A stretch of DNA of 64,000 bases. It comes from UBA2334 sp049653005 (GTDB lineage Bacteria; Pseudomonadota; Gammaproteobacteria; Burkholderiales; Burkholderiaceae_C). This document shows, one piece after another, positions 46,791 through 54,402 of the stretch (position 1 is the first letter of the stretch; each line of letters starts with the position of its first letter). Under the pieces are notes generated by a model that was not told the DNA's origin, made no database searches, and saw nothing but the letters and a program-made list of their open reading frames with translations. The position numbers were made by a program, and so were the translations under genes. The stretch covers positions 40,309 to 104,308 of the forward strand of contig JBASFL010000131.1 of the NCBI GenBank assembly GCA_049653005.1. Reading direction: 5' to 3'.

Positions 46791-47144
46791 TCATTCGTCG
46801 GCGGCCGCGGATTTTTTGCGGGTGGGCGGGGTCAGCACCACGCCAGCGGCCTGCATCTGAGCGGTGCGTGTGTCCACCGCTTCGCGCAGGGCTTTGCCGG
46901 GTTTGAAATGGGGCACGCGTTTTTCCGGAATGGCCACGCTTTCGCCCGAGCGCGGGTTGCGGCCTTGGCGCGGCGGGCGGTGGTTGATGGAGAAGCTGCC
47001 AAACCCGCGAATTTCAATGCGGTGGCCCTTCACCATGGCATCGCCCATGGCGTCCAGAATCGCTTTCACGGCGAACTCGGCGTCGCGGTGGGCCAGTTGC
47101 CCAAACCGCTCGGCCAGTGCTTCAACCAAATCGCTGCGTGTCAT
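46791..47144 (-). CDS. ihfB: Integration host factor subunit beta
   Basis: A 117-residue HU/IHF-fold protein: MTRSDLVEALAERFGQL, then RIEIRGFGSFSINHRPPRQGRNPRSGE with the minor-groove Pro. About 20 residues longer than usual at the C-terminus (QAAGVVLTPPTRKKSAAADE). It bends DNA as the IhfA partner. Downstream of rpsA, the conserved order. Confidence 0.96.
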   Translation of the reverse strand: MTRSDLVEALAERFGQLAHRDAEFAVKAILDAMGDAMVKGHRIEIRGFGSFSINHRPPRQGRNPRSGESVAIPEKRVPHFKPGKALREAVDTRTAQMQAAGVVLTPPTRKKSAAADE

Positions 47145-47218
47145 GGTGTGGCTCGTAAAAAAGCCCGGTGGGCCCCGCAACAAAGCGGAACGCCACCGGG
47201 CGTTTGGTGGGGCGTGGC

Positions 47219-48901
47219 TTAGCCGTTGTTGTCCAGCTTGGCGCGCAGCAGGGCGCCCAGGCTGGTCGTGCCTGCGTTTTCGCGGGCAGACTGTTGGCTC
47301 AGCGTGGCCATGGCTTCTTGCTGGTCAGCCTGGTCTTTTGCCTTGATGGACAGCTGGATGTTGCGAGTTTTGCGGTCCACGTTCACCACCACAGCGGTCA
47401 CTTCGTCGCCTTCTTTCAGCACGTTGCGTGCGTCTTCCACGCGGTCGCGGCTGATTTCGGAGGCGCGCAGGTAGCCCAACACGTCTTCGCCCAAGTCGAT
47501 TTCAGCGCCCTTGGCATCCACGGTCTTGACCTTGCCGGTCACGATGGCGCCTTTGTCGTTGATCGACGCGAAGGTGGTGAAGGGGTCGGAGTCCAGCTGC
47601 TTGATGCCCAGGCTGATGCGCTCGCGGTCCACGTCCACGGCCAACACCAGGGCTTCAACTTCTTGGCCCTTCTTGTAGTTGCGCACGGCGGCTTCGCCCG
47701 TTTCGTTCCAAGACAGGTCGGACAGGTGCACCAGGCCGTCGATGCCAGCAGCCAGGCCCACGAACACGCCGAAGTCGGTGATGGACTTGATGGGGCCCTT
47801 CACGCGGTCGCCGCGCTTGGTGTTCTGTGCAAACTCTTGCCATGGGTTGGCACGGCACTGCTTCATGCCCAGGGAGATGCGGCGCTTGTCTTCGTCGATT
47901 TCCAGGACCATGACTTCGACTTCGTCGCCCAGGGCCACGAGTTTGGAAGGGGCCACGTTCTTGTTGGTCCAGTCCATTTCAGACACGTGCACCAAGCCTT
48001 CGATGCCGGGTTCGAGTTCCACAAACGCGCCGTAGTCGGCGATGTTGGTGATCTTGCCGAACATGCGGGTGCCTTGGGGGTAGCGGCGGCCAACACCCAT
48101 CCATGGGTCGTCGCCCATTTGCTTCAGGCCCAGAGAAACGCGGTGTTTCTCGGTGTCGAACTTGAGCACTTTGGCGGTGATTTCCTGACCAGCGGCCACC
48201 ACCTCGGAGGGGTGACGCACACGGCGCCATGCCATGTCGGTGATGTGCAGCAGGCCGTCGATGCCGCCCAGGTCCACGAACGCACCGTATTCGGTGATGT
48301 TCTTGACCACGCCGGTCACGATGGAGCCTTCGCGCAGGGTTTCCATCAGCTTGGCGCGCTCTTCGCCCATGGAGGCTTCCACCACGGCACGGCGGCTCAG
48401 CACCACGTTGTTGCGCTTGCGGTCGAGCTTGATGACCTTGAATTCCAGGGTCTTGTTCTCGTAGGGGGTCAGGTCTTTGGTGGGACGTGTGTCAACCAAG
48501 GAACCGGGCAGGAACGCGCGGATGCCGTTGACCAACACGGTCAGGCCGCCCTTGACCTTGCCGCTGGTGGTGCCGGTGACGAATTCGCCGGATTCCAGGG
48601 CTTTTTCCAGGCTCATCCAGGAAGCCAGGCGCTTGGCCTTGTCGCGGCTCAGCAGGGTGTCGCCGAAGCCGTTTTCCACGGAGTCGATGGCCACGGAGAC
48701 AAAGTCGCCGACCTGTACTTCGAGTTCGCCCAAATCGTTCTTGAATTCTTCAAGGGGAACGTAAGCTTCCGATTTCAAACCGGCATTCACAACCACGTGG
48801 TTGTGGTCGATGCGGACCACTTCAGCAGTGATCACTTCGCCAGAGCGCATTTCGGAACGCTTCAGGGACTCTTCAAACAGGGCGGCAAAAGATTCAGACA
48901 T
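47219..48901 (-). CDS. rpsA: 30S ribosomal protein S1
   Basis: A 560-residue protein with six S1 RNA-binding repeats, including the pattern YGAFVDLGGIDGLLHITDMAW and its relatives. It brings mRNA to the 30S subunit. AGGAAA precedes the ATG at 48901. The 197-base leader up to aroA-cmk holds no gene. Confidence 0.98.
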   Translation of the reverse strand: MSESFAALFEESLKRSEMRSGEVITAEVVRIDHNHVVVNAGLKSEAYVPLEEFKNDLGELEVQVGDFVSVAIDSVENGFGDTLLSRDKAKRLASWMSLEKALESGEFVTGTTSGKVKGGLTVLVNGIRAFLPGSLVDTRPTKDLTPYENKTLEFKVIKLDRKRNNVVLSRRAVVEASMGEERAKLMETLREGSIVTGVVKNITEYGAFVDLGGIDGLLHITDMAWRRVRHPSEVVAAGQEITAKVLKFDTEKHRVSLGLKQMGDDPWMGVGRRYPQGTRMFGKITNIADYGAFVELEPGIEGLVHVSEMDWTNKNVAPSKLVALGDEVEVMVLEIDEDKRRISLGMKQCRANPWQEFAQNTKRGDRVKGPIKSITDFGVFVGLAAGIDGLVHLSDLSWNETGEAAVRNYKKGQEVEALVLAVDVDRERISLGIKQLDSDPFTTFASINDKGAIVTGKVKTVDAKGAEIDLGEDVLGYLRASEISRDRVEDARNVLKEGDEVTAVVVNVDRKTRNIQLSIKAKDQADQQEAMATLSQQSARENAGTTSLGALLRAKLDNNG

Positions 48902-49098
48902 TGAGTTTCCTAAACTGCTTCCCGGCCGAAGCGCGCCACACCGACATGGGTGACATCAGAAGGGGCAGGGTGCAGTCGATTGGTTGCGACAGGTGTCGCG
49001 GGTTGAGGTCAACAGAACCAGGCCGACTGCGCGTGGTGACAACGCGGCGGGACGGACTGGGCCCAGGGTGCTTTTGGATCAGGGTGTTTCGACCCCGG

Positions 49099-51135
49099 TC
49101 AAAAAGGCTGTTTGCTTTGCCACCAGTCAAACACCTGCGCCACCGATTCATCGATGGTTTGGGTGGAGTTGTCCAGCAGCAAAGCGTCTTCGGCGGGTTT
49201 GAGCGGTGCGTGTTGGCGGGACATGTCCTGCGCATCACGGGCCTTCAGCGCTCGCAAAAGGTCTTCAATTATAGCGGGCTGCCCCCTGCCCAGCAACTGC
49301 TGGCAACGGCGCTGGGCACGGGTTTCGGCGCTGGCGGTCAGGAACACTTTGAGGGGGGCACCCGGAAAAATCACCGTGCCCATGTCCCGCCCATCGGCCA
49401 CCAGGCCGGGCAGCTGCTGAAAGCGCTGTTGCAGGGCCAGCAATGCCGCCCGCACACCGCCGATGCCCGACACGGCAGAGGCCGCCATGCCGGCGGACTC
49501 GGCGCGCACGGCATCGGTCACGTCAACGTCGGCCAGCCAGACGCGACCCTCGCCAAAGCGCACCTGCATGGCGGCCGCCAGTGCGGTGATGCGTTCGGCG
49601 TGCGCGGGCTGTGCCACATCGGCGGGCAGCAACGATAGCCCGGCACCCTGGGCACTGAGCCCCACCAGGCGGTAGAGCACGCCGGAATCGAGCACGTGGT
49701 AGCCCAGGCGGGCCGCTACCTCGCTGGCGAGCGTGCCCTTGCCCGAGGCGGTGGGGCCGTCGATGCAAATCACCGGCACGGTGCCCGGCGCGGCGTCGGC
49801 CACCGAAAACAGGCACTCAAAGTAGTCGGGAAAGGTTTTGGCCACGCACTTGGGGTCTTCGATGCGCAGGGGCACCCGGTCTGCGTTGAACGCGGCCAGC
49901 GAAAAACACATGGCCACGCGGTGGTCGTCGTAGGTGTGGATGCTGGCGGGTTTCCAGCCCCCGGGGGCGGGGGGGGCCACGCTGATCCAGTCGGCACCTT
50001 CTTGCACGGTGGCGCCCAGTTTGCGCAGCTCGCAGGCCATGGCGGCGATGCGGTCGGTTTCTTTGACGCGCCAGCTGGCGATGTTGGTGAGCGTGGTGGT
50101 GCCCTCGGCGTACAGCGCCATCACGGCCAGGGTCATGGCCGCGTCGGGGATGTGGTTGCAGTCGAGTGTGATGGCCTTCAGGGGCCAGGTGCCTTGGGTG
50201 ATGTGCAACCAGTTGGGCCCGCTGGTGATGTGTGCACCCATGAGGGCGGCGGCCTCGGCAAAACGGATGTCGCCCTGGATGGAGTCGGCCCCCACGCCGT
50301 GAATTTTGATGCCTTTTTGGGCGCCAGCGCTTGATGCTATTGCCCCAAGTGCTATGAAATAACTGGCCGATGAAGCATCGGCTTCCACGTGGATGTCGCC
50401 CGGCGAGCGGTAAGCACTGCCCGCGGGAATGGTGAAGCGTTGCCAGCCATCGCGCTGCACAGTCACGCCAAAACGCGCCAGCAGGTTGAGCGTGATGTCG
50501 ATGTAGGGCTTGGAGATCAGCTCGCCCACCACGTCGATGTGGATGTCTTGCCGGGCCACCAGCGGCAAAGCCAGCAGCAGCGCGGTGAGGAACTGGCTGG
50601 ACACGTCGCCGCGCACGCGGATGGGCTCGCTCAAATTCAGCGCCGCCGCTTGCCCGTTGCCAATTTGCAGCGGGGGGTAACCGGGCTGGCCCGTGTAGCT
50701 GACGGGGCACCCCAACTGTTGCAGCGCGTCCACCAGGTCGCCAATGGGGCGTTCGTGCATGCGGGGCACGCCGCTGAGCGCAAACGCGCCACCGTGCACG
50801 GCGGTCAGCAGCGACAGCGCGGCGGTCAGCGGGCGCATGGCGGTGCCGGCATTGCCCATGAACAGGTCGGCCTGCTTCACGGGCAGTTGGGCCGCCAGGC
50901 CGGTGATTTGCCAGGTGTTGCCGCCCAGGGGCGTGACGGCGCAGCCGAGTTGCTTCAGGGCCTGGAGCATGACGCGGGTGTCGTCCGAATCCAGCAGGTC
51001 GTGCACGGTGGTGGTGCCGTCGCACAGGGCGGCCAGCAGCAACACGCGGTTGGAAATGCTTTTGGAGCCGGGCAGGGTGACTTCGCCCCCCGCGTGTGCC
51101 AGGGGGGGGAGGTCCAGAAATGCGGTGTTGAACAT
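49099..51135 (-). CDS. aroA-cmk: Fused EPSP synthase/cytidylate kinase
   Basis: A 678-residue fusion. Residues about 1-445 are 3-phosphoshikimate 1-carboxyvinyltransferase (LPGSKSISNRVLLLAALCDG, GNAGTAMRPLT); residues about 455-678 are CMP kinase (P-loop GPTASGKGT, LDSGVLYR, DGRDMGTVIFP). Both enzymes look complete. Such fusions occur in Comamonadaceae. Between SASYFIALGAIA and IKIHGVGADSIQGD there is a short extra stretch (SSAGAQKG) where other EPSP synthases are tighter; repeat copy H lies exactly here. The ATG at 51135 excludes a long spurious extension. Confidence 0.95.
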   Translation of the reverse strand: MFNTAFLDLPPLAHAGGEVTLPGSKSISNRVLLLAALCDGTTTVHDLLDSDDTRVMLQALKQLGCAVTPLGGNTWQITGLAAQLPVKQADLFMGNAGTAMRPLTAALSLLTAVHGGAFALSGVPRMHERPIGDLVDALQQLGCPVSYTGQPGYPPLQIGNGQAAALNLSEPIRVRGDVSSQFLTALLLALPLVARQDIHIDVVGELISKPYIDITLNLLARFGVTVQRDGWQRFTIPAGSAYRSPGDIHVEADASSASYFIALGAIASSAGAQKGIKIHGVGADSIQGDIRFAEAAALMGAHITSGPNWLHITQGTWPLKAITLDCNHIPDAAMTLAVMALYAEGTTTLTNIASWRVKETDRIAAMACELRKLGATVQEGADWISVAPPAPGGWKPASIHTYDDHRVAMCFSLAAFNADRVPLRIEDPKCVAKTFPDYFECLFSVADAAPGTVPVICIDGPTASGKGTLASEVAARLGYHVLDSGVLYRLVGLSAQGAGLSLLPADVAQPAHAERITALAAAMQVRFGEGRVWLADVDVTDAVRAESAGMAASAVSGIGGVRAALLALQQRFQQLPGLVADGRDMGTVIFPGAPLKVFLTASAETRAQRRCQQLLGRGQPAIIEDLLRALKARDAQDMSRQHAPLKPAEDALLLDNSTQTIDESVAQVFDWWQSKQPF
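50312..50361 (+). repeat. Dispersed repeat, copy H (inside aroA)
   Basis: CTTTTTGGGCGCCAGCGCTTG then a GCTATTG...AAGTGCTAT half. It stays in frame in aroA and codes for part of ALGAIASSAGAQKGIK. Confidence 0.7.
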
Positions 51136-51200
51136 GGGTGTCTGTGCTGAACGGAGGCGGTTTGCCGCCACAAGGTGCCACGCCCCCGTGGCGGGAGGGC

Positions 51201-52067
51201 TCAGGTGTCTGAGGGTTGCCAGGTGGCGCGGGCGCGGCTGGCTTGGTCGATGAGTTGGGTCAGCCCGTCCAGGTCGCCCTGGCTGATGCGTTGCTCCAGC
51301 GCTTGCAGGGCTTGGCCGAAGTGGCGTGACTGGGCCAACAGCTCGTCTTTGTTGGCGCTGAGGATGTCGCGCCACACCTTGGGGTCGCTGGCGGCAATGC
51401 GGGTGAAGTCGCGAAAGCCCGGGCCTGCAAGCGACAAAAAGCTGTCGCGCTGCGCCTGCGCGCCAATGCCGTTCATGAAGGCAAAGGCCAGCAAGTGGGG
51501 CAGGTGGCTGACAGCGGCGTAGGCCGCGTCGTGGGCGTCGGGCGACATGTGGCGCACCTTGCAGCCCAGCGCGGTCCAGAGTTTGTCGGCGTTGGCCAGG
51601 TGAGCGGTCAACGTGCGTTCAATGGGGGTGAGGATGACCTGTTTGCCCAGGTACAGGTTGGCATCGGCGTGTTCCACACCGGCCGATTCTTTGCCTGCAA
51701 TGGGGTGTGCGGGCACGAACGAGCCCAGCTGGTTGCCCAAACTGCGGCGGGCGGCATCCACCACGTCGCGTTTGGTGGAGCCCACATCCATTACCAGGGT
51801 TTTGGGGGTGACCAGGTGGCGTATGGCCTTGAAGGTGGCTTCGGTGGCGGCCACGGGCACGGCCACCAGGACCAGGTCTGCCCCCGACACCGCCAGCAGC
51901 GCGGACGGCGCTTCCACGTCGATCACCCCCATCTGGCGGGCTTTGTCGGTGGTGGACGGCGACTTGCTGTAACCCACCACCCGTTTGACCAAACCGGCCT
52001 TTTTCATGGCGAGCGCAAACGAGCCACCCATGAGCCCGCAACCGATCAGCCCCAACTGTTCAAACAT
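51201..52067 (-). CDS. tyrA: Prephenate dehydrogenase
   Basis: A 288-residue NAD-dependent enzyme of tyrosine synthesis. NAD site GLIGCGLMGGSFALAM at the N-terminus; the active-site region HPIAGKESAGVEHAD and SHLPHLLAFAF are present. It lies between pheA and aroA-cmk in an aromatic amino-acid cluster. It may also accept arogenate; sequence alone does not decide. Confidence 0.95.
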   Translation of the reverse strand: MFEQLGLIGCGLMGGSFALAMKKAGLVKRVVGYSKSPSTTDKARQMGVIDVEAPSALLAVSGADLVLVAVPVAATEATFKAIRHLVTPKTLVMDVGSTKRDVVDAARRSLGNQLGSFVPAHPIAGKESAGVEHADANLYLGKQVILTPIERTLTAHLANADKLWTALGCKVRHMSPDAHDAAYAAVSHLPHLLAFAFMNGIGAQAQRDSFLSLAGPGFRDFTRIAASDPKVWRDILSANKDELLAQSRHFGQALQALEQRISQGDLDGLTQLIDQASRARATWQPSDT

Positions 52068-52094
52068 GCCTGGTTCCTGGTGTTGCGGTGGGGT

Positions 52095-53219
52095 TCAGTC
52101 GGACGTGGGGTAAGACCCCAGCACTTTGTAAAACGCGCACAGGCCTTGCAGCTCTTGCAGCGCAGCCGCCACGTGGGGCTGGCTGATGTGGCCTTGCAGG
52201 TCGATGTAGAAGTAGTACTCCCACTGGCCCGATTTGGCGGGGCGCGACTCGAAGCGGGTCATGGACACACCGTTGTTTTTCAGGGGCACCAGCAAGTCGT
52301 GCACCGCACCGGGGCGGTTGGGCACCGACACCACCAGGCTGGTGGTGTCTTTGCTGGAAGCCGGCGGCGTGGCCAGCGTTTGCGGCAGGCAAATCACGGC
52401 AAAACGGGTGCGGTTGTACGCCTCGTCCTGGATGGCGTGCGCCACGATGTGCAGGCCAAACTGTGCGGCCGCACGTTCGCTGGCCAGCCCTGCCCAGGTG
52501 GGGTTCTCTGCCGCCAGGCGGGCGCCTTCGGCGTTGCTGGACACGGCGCGGCGCTCGGCGTGGGGCAGGTGCTGGCTGAGCCAGCCCTGGCATTGGGCCA
52601 GCGCCTGGGGGTGCGCCAGCACCACCTCAATGCCGTCGAGCGAGTTGCTCTGGCGCAGCAGGTTGTGGCGCACCAGCAGGCTGACCTCGCCCACCACGTG
52701 CACGGGAGAGCGCAGGAACAGGTCGAGCGAGCGGGCCACCACGCCTTCGGTGGAGTTTTCCATGCCCACCACGCCGTATTGGGCGGTGCCCGCGGCGGTG
52801 GCGTGGAACACCTCGTCGAAGTTGGCGCAGTAAATCAGGTTGGCCGCGCTGCCAAAGTATTCAATGGCGGCTTGTTCGCAAAACGTGCCTTGCGGCCCCA
52901 GCACGGCCACGCGCTGGGGCGCTTCCAGCGCCAGGCAGGCCGACATGATTTCGCGCCAGATGGCCCCCACGTGCTGGTTCAGCAGCGGGCCTTGGTTGGC
53001 GTTTTCAATTTTCTGGATGACTTGCGCCACGCGGTCGGGCCGGAAAAAGGGCGTGCCCTCGCGGCGCTTGACCTCGCCCACTTGCTCGGCCACGCGGGCG
53101 CGCTGGCTCAGCAGACTGAGCATTTGCTGGTCGATGGAGTCGATTTGCTGGCGCAAATTGGCCAGGTTGGTGTCCTGCGCGGCGTTCACGGCGGGCGCGG
53201 TGTTTTTGGGGTCGGTCAT
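52095..53219 (-). CDS. pheA: Chorismate mutase/prephenate dehydratase (P-protein)
   Basis: A 374-residue bifunctional enzyme. AroQ-type chorismate mutase (about residues 20-105, LRQQIDSIDQQMLSLLSQRA), prephenate dehydratase (about 110-285, VAVLGPQGTFCEQAA, with NRTRF), and a C-terminal ACT domain with the Phe-binding ESRP motif (MTRFESRPAKSGQWEYYFYID). Phe feedback inhibition is expected. It follows serC by 12 bases. Confidence 0.97.
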   Translation of the reverse strand: MTDPKNTAPAVNAAQDTNLANLRQQIDSIDQQMLSLLSQRARVAEQVGEVKRREGTPFFRPDRVAQVIQKIENANQGPLLNQHVGAIWREIMSACLALEAPQRVAVLGPQGTFCEQAAIEYFGSAANLIYCANFDEVFHATAAGTAQYGVVGMENSTEGVVARSLDLFLRSPVHVVGEVSLLVRHNLLRQSNSLDGIEVVLAHPQALAQCQGWLSQHLPHAERRAVSSNAEGARLAAENPTWAGLASERAAAQFGLHIVAHAIQDEAYNRTRFAVICLPQTLATPPASSKDTTSLVVSVPNRPGAVHDLLVPLKNNGVSMTRFESRPAKSGQWEYYFYIDLQGHISQPHVAAALQELQGLCAFYKVLGSYPTSD

Positions 53220-53231
53220 GGGGGTGGGGTG

Positions 53232-54353
53232 TCAGGCAGCCGTTTTTTCAAAGTCGCGCAGGTGGGCCACCAGCGCCTCCACACCCGCCAGGGGCATGGC
53301 GTTGTACAGGCTGGCGCGCATGCCGCCCACCGACTTGTGGCCTTTGAGCTGCAGCAGGCCGCGCGTTTTGGCAGCGGCCAGGAAGGCGTCGTTCAGCGAC
53401 TCGTCTTTCAGGAAAAACGGCACGTTCATGCGCGAGCGGCAGCTGGGGTGCACACGGTTTTCGTAGAGGGCAGAGCCGTCGATGGCGCTGTACAGCAGCT
53501 CGGCTTTGGCGCGGTTGGTGGCTTCCATGGCCGCAATGCCGCCCTGGCGCTTGAGCCACTGAAACACCAGCCCGGCCATGTAAATGCCGTAGGTGGGCGG
53601 CGTGTTGTACATGGACTGGTTGGCCGCCACCTGTTTGTAGGTGAAGGCGCTGGGGCAGATGTCCATGGCCTGGTCCAGCAGGTCGTCGCGCACAAACACC
53701 AGGGTCAGGCCAGCGGGCCCCAGGTTTTTCTGGGCACCGGCAAAGGCCAGCGCCACTTTGTCCCATTCCATGGGGCGAGACGCGATGTGGCTGGAGCAGT
53801 CCACCACCAGCGGTGTGCGACTGCCCAACGCGCTGAGGTCGGGCAGCGACTGAAATTCCACGCCGTGAATGGTTTCATTGCTGCACAGGTGCAGGTAGCG
53901 CGCACCTTCGCCCAGTTGCCAGGTGCTGGCATCGGGAATGTGGTGGTGCTGGTCGGCCTCGTTGCTGGACACCACTTTGGCCTGGCTGTAGCGCCGGGCT
54001 TCCTTGGCCGATTTCTGGCTCCAGCTGCCGGTCACCACGAATTCGGTGGCGACGGGGGCGGTGGTGGCCTGGTCGGCCAGTGGGCCGCACAGGTTCATGG
54101 GGACGATGGCGTTTTCACCCAAACCGCCGCCTTGCATGAACAACACATGGAATTCGTCGGGCACGGCCAGCAGCTCACGGATGTCGTTGTGCGCTTGCTC
54201 GGCGATGGACATGAACTCTTTGCCCCGGTGGCTCATTTCCATCACGCCCATGCCACTGCCGTGCCAGTCCAGCATTTCGGCGGCGGCTTGCGCCAACACT
54301 TCTTCGGGCATGGCGGCAGGGCCTGCCGAGAAGTTGAAAGGTCTTTTGAGCAT
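53232..54353 (-). CDS. serC: Phosphoserine aminotransferase
   Basis: A 373-residue PLP enzyme (MLKRPFNFSAGPAAMPEEVL). PLP lysine in VALAFAGAQKNLGPAGLTLV. It acts in serine and pyridoxine synthesis. The start codon is the first base triplet of repeat copy I, so the leader between gyrA and serC is largely repeat. The ATG at 54353 gives the exact family N-terminus. Confidence 0.97.
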   Translation of the reverse strand: MLKRPFNFSAGPAAMPEEVLAQAAAEMLDWHGSGMGVMEMSHRGKEFMSIAEQAHNDIRELLAVPDEFHVLFMQGGGLGENAIVPMNLCGPLADQATTAPVATEFVVTGSWSQKSAKEARRYSQAKVVSSNEADQHHHIPDASTWQLGEGARYLHLCSNETIHGVEFQSLPDLSALGSRTPLVVDCSSHIASRPMEWDKVALAFAGAQKNLGPAGLTLVFVRDDLLDQAMDICPSAFTYKQVAANQSMYNTPPTYGIYMAGLVFQWLKRQGGIAAMEATNRAKAELLYSAIDGSALYENRVHPSCRSRMNVPFFLKDESLNDAFLAAAKTRGLLQLKGHKSVGGMRASLYNAMPLAGVEALVAHLRDFEKTAA

Positions 54354-54402
54354 AAAAAGTGCCTCTGGCGCTTGTCTGTATTGAATTGTTTGCTTCTTTT
54401 TA
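54353..54402 (+). repeat. Dispersed repeat, copy I
   Basis: AAAAAGTGCCTCTGGCGCTTG then a GTATTG...TTTGCTTCTT half. It fills the 46-base gap from the serC start to the gyrA stop and touches both. Confidence 0.75.

Noticed and set aside
51136..51375. An 80-codon N-terminal extension of AroA-Cmk
   Set aside because: The extension overlaps tyrA and has no EPSP-synthase features; the family start is the ATG at 51135.
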